A DNA stretch of 6,512 bases, taken from an uncultured Streptococcus sp. Lineage in GTDB: Bacteria; Bacillota; Bacilli; Lactobacillales; Streptococcaceae. The notes below the pieces were generated by a model that worked only from the letters and a program-made list of their open reading frames with translations, was not told where the DNA came from and did not search any database. Positions 1 to 5,971 of this stretch are shown here, in pieces. The translations under genes and the position numbers were made by a program. How positions within the stretch are numbered: the first letter of the stretch is position 1; every line of letters starts with the position of its first letter. The DNA lies in assembly GCF_959025735.1 (NCBI RefSeq), contig NZ_CAUFJQ010000099.1:1-6512 (forward strand), read 5' to 3'.

Positions 1-854
1 ACCGTTATGAAAAATCTGGTGCCCTTACAGGACTTCAACGTGTGCGTGAAATGTCTCTGAATGATGGTCATACCTTTGTGGCTCCAGAACAAATCGAGGA
101 AGAATTCAAGAAGATCCTTCAATTGATCATCGATGTGTATGAAGACTTTAACTTGACAGATTACCGATTTCGCTTGTCTTACCGTGATCCTGAAGACAAA
201 CACAAATACTTTGACAACGATGAAATGTGGGAAAATGCTCAACGCATGTTGAAAGCAGCCGTTGATGATATGGGTGTTGAGTACTATGAAGCAGAAGGGG
301 AAGCAGCCTTCTACGGACCAAAATTGGATATCCAAGTGAAAACAGCTCTTGGTAAAGAAGAAACCCTTTCTACCATCCAATTGGACTTCTTGCTTCCAGA
401 ACGCTTTGATCTTCATTACATTGGAGCAGATGGAGAAGAACACCGTCCAGTTATGATCCACCGTGGGGTTATCTCAACGATGGAACGCTTTACTGCGATC
501 TTGATTGAAAACTACAAGGGAGCTTTCCCAACCTGGCTTGCTCCTCACCAAGTAACCCTTATCCCAGTATCGAACGAAAAACACGTGGACTATGCTTGGG
601 AAGTGGCTAAGAAACTACGTGACCGTGGTGTTCGTGCAGATGTGGATGAACGCAATGAAAAAATGCAGTTCAAGATCCGTGCTTCACAAACTCAAAAAAT
701 TCCTTACCAATTGATTGTTGGTGACAAGGAAATGGAAGACAAGGCTGTAAACGTACGTCGTTATGGTCAAAAAGAAACAGAAACCATGTCAGTGGATGCA
801 TTTGTAGAATTGATTCTTGCAGATATTGCAAATAAATCTCGTGTTGAGAAATAA
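1..854 (+). CDS. thrS: Threonyl-tRNA synthetase, C-terminal part (5' end outside window)
   Basis: This enzyme attaches threonine to tRNA-Thr in the cytoplasm, using ATP. The reading frame is open from the window edge (first full codon at 3), leaving 283 residues of a protein that is usually about 645. The fragment begins inside class II motif 2: RYEKSGALTGLQRVRE, whose first Arg aligns with catalytic Arg363 of E. coli ThrRS. The His of NDGHTF (codon 69-71) and the His of VMIHRG (fragment residue 153) match zinc ligands His385 and His511. Motif 3 is GVISTMERF, with its Arg 9 residues after the second His, as in E. coli. From about residue 179 (LAPHQVTLIPV) to the end is the anticodon-binding domain, ending ANKSRVEK. 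The catalytic core seen here is intact and the gene is followed directly by a strong terminator. A diverged copy of its last 20 codons lies at 2401-2460. Identification is very secure; the N-terminal editing domains are not visible. Confidence 0.98.
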   Translation, partial: RYEKSGALTGLQRVREMSLNDGHTFVAPEQIEEEFKKILQLIIDVYEDFNLTDYRFRLSYRDPEDKHKYFDNDEMWENAQRMLKAAVDDMGVEYYEAEGEAAFYGPKLDIQVKTALGKEETLSTIQLDFLLPERFDLHYIGADGEEHRPVMIHRGVISTMERFTAILIENYKGAFPTWLAPHQVTLIPVSNEKHVDYAWEVAKKLRDRGVRADVDERNEKMQFKIRASQTQKIPYQLIVGDKEMEDKAVNVRRYGQKETETMSVDAFVELILADIANKSRVEK

Positions 855-887
855 ACCATTTAACCTAGAACAAAATCTCAGCTACCT

Positions 888-921
888 AAAAAGCAACAAC
901 TGAAATAGTTGTTGCTTTTTT
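888..921 (+). terminator. Rho-independent terminator of thrS, bidirectional
   Basis: A perfect 13-bp stem (arms 888-900 and 908-920, AAAAAGCAACAAC against its complement) with a 7-nt loop ends in a T run. It lies 33 nt after the thrS stop. Because the 5' arm begins with five A residues, the same hairpin also forms a terminator on the minus strand, where it would stop transcripts of the convergent DUF389 gene; no other minus-strand terminator was found between 921 and 1066. Confidence 0.93.
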
Positions 922-1065
922 ACATTTTGATTAAGCTGAGCTAGTAGTGATCTGTCAAACCACCACAAATAGTATCCTCATCAACAATCCTTTCTATCCA
1001 TTAACTTTTGGATATAGGATATCCTCCCAAGATTTGCTTCCATGAGTTAGATAAGTTGACTATCC

Positions 1066-2115
1066 TCAGTCCTTGTCTGCTTCATTTTCTTTTACGAGAT
1101 CGTTTTGTGAATCTTTTTCAGAGAGTTTTTGATCGATATACTTGTCAATGTTTTCGTAAAATTCCTTGGTCGTCTCACTGTCTAATTTTGTCGAATTATG
1201 GACTTGATTGACTTTCAATTGAACAGATTGAATACCGTAAGAGTCTTGTTTTTGGCGAATGGTTTCTAATTCTTCTTCTGAAATCGGATCTCCAACAACT
1301 GTCAAGACCAATTCATTGCTACTTGACTTGTAGACTTGATTAATGATCGTATGATTGGCGAACTCTTTTCCTACAAACTGTTTGATCCCTTCTTTTCGTG
1401 CTTGATCCATCGTCAGAGTGACTGCTGAATAGCTGGCTGGAAGGACCAATAAAACAATTAAGGATATCAACCCAATTTTCATTTTCATGTTTAGCTCATT
1501 AAATGAACTTAAGGGAGATTGTCTCATCAAAATTCTTGTTCCAACAATATTGATTAGCATGATAAAGACACAGTTGATCAAGAAAAGATAGAGAGCCCCA
1601 AATAAAAATCGTACATTTCCATTAGCTAAACCATAGCCTGCAGTGCAGATAGGTGGCATCAGAGCTGTTGCAATAGCTACTCCTGGCACGATATTGTTTG
1701 CTTCTTTTTTTCTTGAACCAATGACACCTGCTATCCCACCAGCAATAGCAATGAGAACATCCCAAATGGTTGGAGAGGTTCGTGCAATCAATTCGCTACT
1801 TGCATAAGATAAGGGAGAAATCCAGAAATATAGAGTCGAGACAAGTAAACTGACCAATACTTGAGTAAATAAAACCCCTAGAGATTGCTTGATTAAACGC
1901 GTATCAAAAATAGCTAAACCAAACCCCAGTCCAATAATCGGTGTCATAAGAGGGGAAATCAGCATGGCTCCAATAATGACAGCTGTTGAATTCATATTTA
2001 GACCTATAGAGGCAATAAAAATCGAACACATCAAAATCACTGTATCTCTTAATCGAACATGAAGGTCATCATATAGTTTCTCGCGGAATTCACGTGTTGA
2101 ATAGTTTCCGGACAT
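1066..2115 (-). CDS. DUF389-family multi-pass membrane protein, function unknown
   Basis: A 349-residue protein of the DUF389 (TIGR00341-like) family; no biochemical role is established for the family as far as I know. By eye there are about seven hydrophobic segments, near residues 25-39, 44-68, 79-99, 117-134, 143-165, 169-196 and 213-233. They carry the two blocks I associate with the family: GLNMNSTAVIIGAMLISPLM (residues 38-57) and VPGVAIATALMPPICTAGYG (143-162). A soluble charged tail, about 234-349, follows. The start is well supported: AAAAGGAG (2129-2122) sits 6 nt before the ATG, and the charged N-terminus (residues 1-24) suits a cytoplasmic end. The gene is monocistronic and convergent with thrS, and it is flanked on its promoter side by a relic of a second thrS tail, which suggests acquisition by recombination. 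Transport or channel activity is plausible from topology but is only a guess. Confidence 0.9.
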   Translation of the reverse strand: MSGNYSTREFREKLYDDLHVRLRDTVILMCSIFIASIGLNMNSTAVIIGAMLISPLMTPIIGLGFGLAIFDTRLIKQSLGVLFTQVLVSLLVSTLYFWISPLSYASSELIARTSPTIWDVLIAIAGGIAGVIGSRKKEANNIVPGVAIATALMPPICTAGYGLANGNVRFLFGALYLFLINCVFIMLINIVGTRILMRQSPLSSFNELNMKMKIGLISLIVLLVLPASYSAVTLTMDQARKEGIKQFVGKEFANHTIINQVYKSSSNELVLTVVGDPISEEELETIRQKQDSYGIQSVQLKVNQVHNSTKLDSETTKEFYENIDKYIDQKLSEKDSQNDLVKENEADKD

Positions 2116-2152
2116 TGGTTACTCCTTTTATTTCATATAATCTTGTTTCTGC

Positions 2153-2250
2153 ATGGATGATGGTAGAGAGACTTATTTCTAAACTGACATGTTTTTAATT
2201 CTCACTTATAATTCTTTTGAACATTATCTTTTAAATATCCATCAGTCCAT
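2153..2250 (-). promoter_or_regulatory. Long-range stem in the DUF389 mRNA leader
   Basis: The predicted transcript start near 2251 gives a leader of about 135 nt. Its first 12 bases (2250-2239, ATGGACTGATGG) can pair with 2163-2153 (CCATCATCCAT) as 11 base pairs with one bulged base, closing a loop of about 75 AT-rich nucleotides. The closing arm ends about 25 nt before the ribosome binding site. This is seen directly as complementarity; whether it folds or regulates anything is unknown. Confidence 0.4.
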
Positions 2251-2257
2251 CCTGCAT

Positions 2258-2266
2258 ATTATATCA
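2258..2266 (-). promoter_or_regulatory. Extended -10 promoter for the DUF389 gene
   Basis: On the minus strand this reads TGA-TATAAT, a perfect extended -10 element (TGn + TATAAT). No convincing -35 is present at 15-18 nt spacing (GAGAAA at best), which is tolerated by extended -10 promoters. The predicted start near 2251 gives a leader of about 135 nt. A VicR/WalR-like site, TGTAAA-N5-TGATAT (2277-2261), overlaps the element. Confidence 0.6.
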
Positions 2267-2352
2267 AAAATTTTACAGTCTTTCTCTGAAGAAATCAATT
2301 AATTTAAAAGATAGAGAAAGGAAGAAATTTTTGTATCCTTATCCGAAGAAGA

Positions 2353-2387
2353 AAAACGATATCTCCTCTGAAAGTAGATACCGTTTT
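2353..2387. repeat. Terminator-like hairpin beside the thrS-tail relic
   Basis: AAAACG-A-TATCT (2353-2364) pairs with AGATA-C-CGTTTT (2376-2387): 11 of 12 positions match, with a central A/C mismatch and an 11-nt loop. It has A residues on the left and T residues on the right, like a bidirectional terminator, but the T run is only four long. It ends 13 nt before the start of homology to thrS, so it may mark the edge of the acquired segment. It lies upstream of the DUF389 promoter on that strand, so it does not terminate that gene. Confidence 0.45.
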
Positions 2388-2400
2388 AATGTTTAAACAG

Positions 2401-2460
2401 GATGAGTTTGTAGCAGCAATCCTAGCTGATATCGCTAACAAATCACGTGTTGAGAAATAA
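2401..2460 (+). pseudogene. Stranded second copy of the thrS 3' end
   Basis: These 20 codons translate as DEFVAAILADIANKSRVEK plus stop, against DAFVELILADIANKSRVEK at 795-854 of the intact gene: 16 of 19 residues and 47 of 60 bases agree. The last 15 bases (CGTGTTGAGAAATAA, 840-854 and 2446-2460) are identical. Seven codons differ only by synonymous third-position changes, so both copies look like functional thrS ends from two lineages that were later brought together. Homology stops abruptly at 2401; upstream of it there is no ThrRS sequence. An ATG at 2389 opens the frame as a 23-codon reading frame, but it lacks a well-placed ribosome binding site, so I call it a relic rather than a gene. 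Confidence 0.88.
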
Positions 2461-2528
2461 TAAAAAAATAGAAAGATTGAGGATAAAACAATCTAAAAAA
2501 CCTTCCTTAGGTGAGTAAGAACGTCAGC

Positions 2529-2545
2529 GAACTTCTATGAAGTTC
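2529..2545. repeat. Perfect 7-bp hairpin upstream of the structured repeat
   Basis: GAACTTC-TAT-GAAGTTC is a perfect inverted repeat with a 3-nt loop. It begins 30 nt before the large repeat element and may belong to it, since I recall similar text joined to that element in oral streptococci; this was not checked. Confidence 0.5.
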
Positions 2546-2558
2546 CAAAACTCCCGAG

Positions 2559-2735
2559 TGAGAGTGGGACAAAAGTTCTAGTCTCTCAATTATCTTTGGA
2601 TTATCGAGCAAGACGCAGTGGTTGAGTGGGCTCTACTACGCTGATTTCATCAGCTTTTACAGCCCTACTCAACTGTGCGGAGGTGGGACGACGAAATCGA
2701 ATTCTAACGAATGACCGATTTCTGTCCCACTCTCA
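2559..2735. repeat. Structured intergenic repeat with 13-bp inverted ends (MITE-like)
   Basis: The ends TGAGAGTGGGACA (2559-2571) and TGTCCCACTCTCA (2723-2735) are perfect inverted repeats. Inside are three nested folds. The left one is 2559-2588 (TGAGAG/CTCTCA around GGGAC-AAAA-GTTCT). The middle one is 2614-2679: CGCA/TGCG, GTTGAGT/ACTCAAC, GGGCT/AGCCC, capped by GCTGAT-TTC-ATCAGC. The right one is 2683-2730: GTGGGAC/GTCCCAC around GAAATCG/CGATTTC. The right fold plus the T run at 2736-2740 could act as a terminator. There is no transposase and no convincing coding frame. From memory it resembles an abundant intergenic repeat of oral streptococci; the family name was not checked. BOX, RUP and SPRITE are the named pneumococcal families to compare with. 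Confidence 0.75.
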
Positions 2736-2853
2736 TTTTTCTCACGACGGAAAGTTTTTAATAAATGATTTATTCATTCTAGCAAGTAGGAAATTAACTA
2801 TTTTTAGAATAACTCAAGTGATTTTATCTTCTACATATCATTCGTTTTTTCTG

Positions 2854-2884
2854 AGACGGAGATTTTAACTTCTCGGTCTTTTTT
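2854..2884 (+). terminator. Rho-independent terminator upstream of vicR
   Basis: AGAC-G-GAGA (2854-2862) pairs with TCTC-G-GTCT (2871-2879) across an 8-nt loop, with one central G/G mismatch, followed by a run of T residues to 2884. No intact plus-strand gene lies between the thrS terminator and this point, so it may have belonged to the transcript ending in the old thrS tail, or it may simply insulate vicR. Confidence 0.55.
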
Positions 2885-2918
2885 AACCTTTCTTATTGGA
2901 AAGTCCAGCAATTGAGGC

Positions 2919-2947
2919 TCCACATTTCTTCATAAGTTTGATATAAT
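2919..2947 (+). promoter_or_regulatory. Promoter of the vicRKX operon
   Basis: A perfect -10 TATAAT (2942-2947) is preceded by TG at 2939-2940, giving an extended -10. A weak -35, TCCACA (2919-2924, 4 of 6 matching TTGACA), lies at the ideal 17-nt spacing. The predicted start near 2954 gives a leader of about 45 nt. No clear VicR box (TGTWAH-N5-TGTWAH) was seen here. Confidence 0.75.
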
Positions 2948-2998
2948 AAGAAGATAGAGATTGATAAGGAAAAGTAGCATTAGAAACAGGTATGTAAG

Positions 2999-3700
2999 AT
3001 GAAAAAAATATTAGTAGTTGATGATGAAAAACCAATTTCAGATATTATCAAATTTAACATGGCAAAAGAAGGCTATGAGGTATTGACAGCCTTTGATGGT
3101 CGGGAAGCTTTAGAGGTCTTTGCGGCTGAAAATCCGGATATCATTATTCTAGATTTGATGTTGCCAGAGATTGATGGCTTGGAAGTGGCGCGGACGATTC
3201 GTAAGACTAGCAATGTGCCGATCATTGTCCTATCTGCTAAGGATACGGAATTTGATAAGGTCATTGGGCTTGAAATCGGGGCGGATGACTATGTCACCAA
3301 ACCCTTCTCGAATCGGGAATTGCAAGCGCGTGTGAAAGCCTTGTTGCGTCGTTCGGAGTTTGCGGCTGATCCTCAACTTGAAAATGAGGCCGATACGGAA
3401 ATTGTCATTGGTGATCTTCACATTCTTCCAGATGCTTTCTTGGTTCAAAAAGGCAACAAAGAATTGGACTTGACCCATCGCGAATTTGAATTGCTCTATC
3501 ACCTTGCGACCCATGTCGGTCAAGTGATGACCCGTGAGCACCTTCTTGAGACGGTGTGGGGCTATGATTACTTTGGTGATGTTCGGACAGTAGACGTGAC
3601 GGTTCGTCGTTTGCGTGAAAAAATCGAGGACACACCGGGACGTCCAGAATATATCTTGACCCGTCGTGGTGTTGGATATTATATGAGAAACAATGATTGA
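2999..3700 (+). CDS. vicR: Response regulator VicR (WalR), OmpR/PhoB type
   Basis: This is the DNA-binding regulator of the VicRK (WalRK, YycFG) two-component system; in streptococci it is generally essential and controls cell-wall hydrolase genes such as pcsB. At 233 residues it has the normal length. The receiver domain (about 2-118) has acidic residues DDE at 8-10, phosphoacceptor Asp52 (ILDLMLPE), Ser79 and Lys101 (TKPF). After an acidic linker (about 119-135) comes the winged-helix domain, with LTHREFELLYHLA (158-170), GYDYFGDVRTVDVTVRRLR (188-206, recognition helix) and the GVGYYM hairpin near the end. The ATG at 2999 gives the standard MKKILVVDDEKPISD start; the ribosome binding site is weak (ACAGG, ending 8 nt before). 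It is the first gene of the operon, and its stop lies inside the first codons of vicK. Confidence 0.98.
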   Translation: MKKILVVDDEKPISDIIKFNMAKEGYEVLTAFDGREALEVFAAENPDIIILDLMLPEIDGLEVARTIRKTSNVPIIVLSAKDTEFDKVIGLEIGADDYVTKPFSNRELQARVKALLRRSEFAADPQLENEADTEIVIGDLHILPDAFLVQKGNKELDLTHREFELLYHLATHVGQVMTREHLLETVWGYDYFGDVRTVDVTVRRLREKIEDTPGRPEYILTRRGVGYYMRNND

Positions 3701-5045
3701 TCAACTAAAACAATTTGTAATGTCGTCGAACTTTGTCTTTGTTCTGATTACGGTTGGGTTTATCATTGTGGTAGCCTTGCTTTTGCTAGAAAACCGTAGG
3801 GACAATATCAAGCTCAGACAATTAAACGCCAAAATTAAGGATCTGATTGCAGGGGACTATTCCGAAGTGGTCGACATGCAAGGGAGTCCAGAACTGACAG
3901 ATATGACCAATAGTATCAATGATCTGTCTGAGGTTATTCGCCTGACGCATGAAAACTTGGAACAAGAAACCAAGCGTTTGACCAGTATCCTTTCTTACAT
4001 GACAGATGGGGTGCTTGCGACCAATAGACGCGGTCAGATCATCATGGTCAATGAAATGGCCGCCAAGCAATTGAATGTTAATCCGGATGAGGTGCTCAAT
4101 ACCAGTATTCTGGATTTGCTTTCGCTAGGAGACGACTATGATCTGCGCAGCTTGATTACAGAAGTACCAGAGTTGACCATCGATTCCCAGGATGAAAATG
4201 GGGAATACTTAAGTCTTCGTGTGCGCTTTGCCTTGATTCGTCGCGAGTCAGGTTTTATCTCTGGTCTGGTAGCTGTTTTGCACGATACGACAGAGCAGGA
4301 CAAGGAAGAGCGGGAGCGTCGCCTCTTTGTCTCCAATGTGAGTCATGAATTGCGGACTCCCTTGACCAGTGTGAAATCCTATCTGGAAGCCCTGGACGAT
4401 GGCGCTTTGTCAGAGCCAGTAGCACCAGATTTTGTCAAGGTTTCACTCAATGAAACCAACCGCATGATGCGCATGGTCACAGATCTTTTGAGTCTTTCTC
4501 GAATCGACAATGAAACTAGTCAGCTGGAGATCGAGTTGACCAACTTTACGGCCTTTATCACCTTTATATTAAACCGGTTTGATAAGATCAAGAGTCAATC
4601 GCAAGAAGATACTAAGAAGTATGAACTGATTCGGGAATATCCGATCACCCCGATCTGGGTTGAAATTGATACGGATAAAATGACCCAGGTAATCGACAAT
4701 ATCTTGAACAATGCCATCAAGTACTCACCTGATGGTGGAAAAATCAAGGTAGGGATGAAAACGACAGATGCTCAGTTGATTATCTCTATCTCAGATGAGG
4801 GCTTGGGAATTCCCAAGAAAGACTTGCCACGTATTTTTGATCGCTTTTACCGAGTGGATAAGGCACGTAGCCGGGCCCAAGGTGGGACTGGTCTGGGCTT
4901 AGCCATTGCTAAGGAGATCGTTAAGCAACACAAAGGCTTTATTTGGGCCAAGAGTGAATATGGCAAGGGATCTACTTTCACCATTGTCTTGCCGTACGAC
5001 AAAGATGCTATTAAAGACGACTGGGATACAGAAGAGGAAGAATAA
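3693..5045 (+). CDS. vicK: Sensor histidine kinase VicK (WalK)
   Basis: This membrane-anchored kinase and phosphatase acts on VicR. It has 450 residues, the usual streptococcal length. In order it shows a very short extracellular N-terminus (1-10) and one membrane segment (about 11-32). Then come a HAMP-like linker (about 33-90), a PAS domain (about 94-200), and a HisKA dimerisation domain with the H-box SNVSHELRTPL and phosphoacceptor His218. The ATPase domain follows, with N-box DNILNNAIKYSP (335-346), G1 DEGLGIP (368-374), F-box RIFDRFYRVD (380-389) and G2 GGTGLGL (397-403). An acidic tail ends in EEEE. It lacks the large extracellular sensor loop of Bacillus WalK, as is typical of streptococci, so signals are probably read by the PAS domain or by partners. 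Its ATG overlaps the vicR stop by 8 nt and has little Shine-Dalgarno sequence, which suggests translational coupling. Confidence 0.98.
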   Translation: MIDQLKQFVMSSNFVFVLITVGFIIVVALLLLENRRDNIKLRQLNAKIKDLIAGDYSEVVDMQGSPELTDMTNSINDLSEVIRLTHENLEQETKRLTSILSYMTDGVLATNRRGQIIMVNEMAAKQLNVNPDEVLNTSILDLLSLGDDYDLRSLITEVPELTIDSQDENGEYLSLRVRFALIRRESGFISGLVAVLHDTTEQDKEERERRLFVSNVSHELRTPLTSVKSYLEALDDGALSEPVAPDFVKVSLNETNRMMRMVTDLLSLSRIDNETSQLEIELTNFTAFITFILNRFDKIKSQSQEDTKKYELIREYPITPIWVEIDTDKMTQVIDNILNNAIKYSPDGGKIKVGMKTTDAQLIISISDEGLGIPKKDLPRIFDRFYRVDKARSRAQGGTGLGLAIAKEIVKQHKGFIWAKSEYGKGSTFTIVLPYDKDAIKDDWDTEEEE

Positions 5046-5052
5046 GGAGTCA

Positions 5053-5862
5053 ATGACAGAAGAGGGATTTAAGTATAGTATTTTAGCTTCGGGTTCTAGT
5101 GGGAATTCTTTCTACCTTGAGACGCCAAAGAAAAAACTGCTTATTGATGCAGGGTTATCTGGGAAAAAGATTACGGGACTATTGGCTGAAATTGATCGCA
5201 AACCAGAAGACTTAGATGCCATTTTGATTACGCACGAACACTCAGACCATATCCATGGTGTGGGTGTTTTAGCGCGGAAATATGGCATGGATCTATATGC
5301 TAATGAAGCAACTTGGAAGGCTATGGAAGGCACCAAGTATCTAGGAAAGGTCGATGATGCTCAAAAGCACATTTTTGAAATGGGGATGACCAAGACATTT
5401 GGCGATATTGATATCGAAAGTTTTGGGGTCAGTCACGATGCTGCTGCCCCTCAATTCTATCGCTTTATGAAGGATGGCAAGAGCTTCGTCATGCTAACGG
5501 ATACAGGCTATGTGAGTGATCGCTTGGCAGGTATCGTCGCGGATGCGGATGGCTATCTGATTGAGTCCAACCATGATGTAGAGATCCTTCGAGCAGGTTC
5601 GTATGCTTGGCGCTTGAAGCAGCGGATCTTGTCAGACCTAGGCCACCTTTCTAACGAAGACGGTGCAGATGCCATGATCCGAACCTTGGGAAATCGTACC
5701 AAGAAGATTTATTTGGGACATTTGTCAAAAGAGAACAATATCAAAGAATTGGCCCATATGACCATGGAGAATCAACTGGCTCGAGCAGATCTAGCTGTTG
5801 GCCATGATTTTGAGGTGCTAGATACCTCGCCAGATACCGCGACCCCTTTGACGAAGATTTAA
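5053..5862 (+). CDS. vicX: VicX (YycJ/WalJ-like) metallo-beta-lactamase-fold protein
   Basis: VicX is the third product of the operon, a metallo-beta-lactamase-fold protein, probably a metal-dependent hydrolase or nuclease; its substrate is not firmly known. Relatives named YycJ/WalJ have been linked to DNA repair or to co-ordinating replication with cell division. The 269 residues match the usual size. It has an SGSSGNS loop (13-19) and the metal-binding motif HEHSDH (His61, His63, Asp65, His66). Further likely ligands are His128 (SHDA), Asp150 (LTDTG) and His223 (GHLSKENN), with the family's ESNHD (171-175) and GHLSNED (197-203) blocks also present. The frame stays open upstream into vicK (to 4906), but the ATG at 5053 is chosen because AAGGAG (5044-5049) precedes it, overlapping the vicK stop, and because the protein then starts as in relatives. 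It is 7 nt after vicK, so co-transcribed. Confidence 0.96.
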   Translation: MTEEGFKYSILASGSSGNSFYLETPKKKLLIDAGLSGKKITGLLAEIDRKPEDLDAILITHEHSDHIHGVGVLARKYGMDLYANEATWKAMEGTKYLGKVDDAQKHIFEMGMTKTFGDIDIESFGVSHDAAAPQFYRFMKDGKSFVMLTDTGYVSDRLAGIVADADGYLIESNHDVEILRAGSYAWRLKQRILSDLGHLSNEDGADAMIRTLGNRTKKIYLGHLSKENNIKELAHMTMENQLARADLAVGHDFEVLDTSPDTATPLTKI

Positions 5863-5923
5863 GATAGAGAAAAGTAACTGTTACCTTGTTAGTTTAAATA
5901 TAGATGTAGGGCTTTTTCTTTTT

Positions 5924-5932
5924 TGTTATACT
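5924..5932 (+). promoter_or_regulatory. Extended -10 promoter for the DUF454 gene
   Basis: TGT-TATACT (5924-5932) is an extended -10 element with one mismatch in the hexamer; no good -35 is seen at normal spacing. The predicted start near 5939 leaves a leader of about 33 nt before the ATG at 5972. There is no clear terminator between the vicX stop (5862) and this promoter, so read-through from vicRKX is also possible. Confidence 0.6.
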
Positions 5933-5971
5933 GAAAAGCTTCGAAAAATATATTGTGTGAAGGAGAAGTAA

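Larger units (their letters stand above)
2116..2998. other. Gene-free stretch between the DUF389 gene and vicR
   Basis: This 883-base stretch holds no intact gene. In order it contains the DUF389 leader and promoter; an 8-bp inverted repeat (CTTTCTCT 2280-2287 / AGAGAAAG 2313-2320); a hairpin at 2353-2387; the stranded thrS tail 2401-2460; a 6-bp hairpin (AGATTG 2474-2479 / CAATCT 2489-2494); a perfect hairpin 2529-2545; the structured repeat 2559-2735; a short AT-rich spacer with a palindrome near 2760-2774; an orphan terminator 2854-2884; and the vicR promoter. The concentration of repeats and relics suggests a recombination-prone junction. Confidence 0.8.

Noticed and set aside
930..958. 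Minus-strand TTGACA-N17-CTTAAT promoter-like pair
   Set aside because: The -10 matches only 4 of 6, and a transcript from it would meet the bidirectional terminator within a few bases, giving at most a very short RNA.
1011..1025. Perfect hairpin GGATAT-AGG-ATATCC between thrS and the DUF389 gene
   Set aside because: There is no T tail on either strand and the stem is AT-rich; no function can be supported.
2389..2460. A 23-codon frame that could encode a small peptide
   Set aside because: All but four of its codons are the thrS tail and there is no well-spaced Shine-Dalgarno sequence; better explained as a relic.
2626..2868. An 80-codon plus-strand open frame
   Set aside because: It lies across the structured repeat and an AT-rich spacer, has no ribosome binding site, and its product is low in recognisable structure and follows the hairpin arms; a chance frame.
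2992..3001. Start-stop ATGTAA immediately before the vicR ATG
   Set aside because: The ribosome binding site is too close to this ATG but correctly spaced for the vicR start, so it is probably incidental.
4906..5052. Upstream in-frame extension of vicX into vicK
   Set aside because: The extension lies wholly inside vicK, and the ATG at 5053 has a ribosome binding site and gives the normal 269-residue protein.
5870..5888. Possible weak hairpin after vicX (AAGTAA/TTACCTT)
   Set aside because: The stem is short and bulged and is not followed directly by a T run; not a credible terminator.
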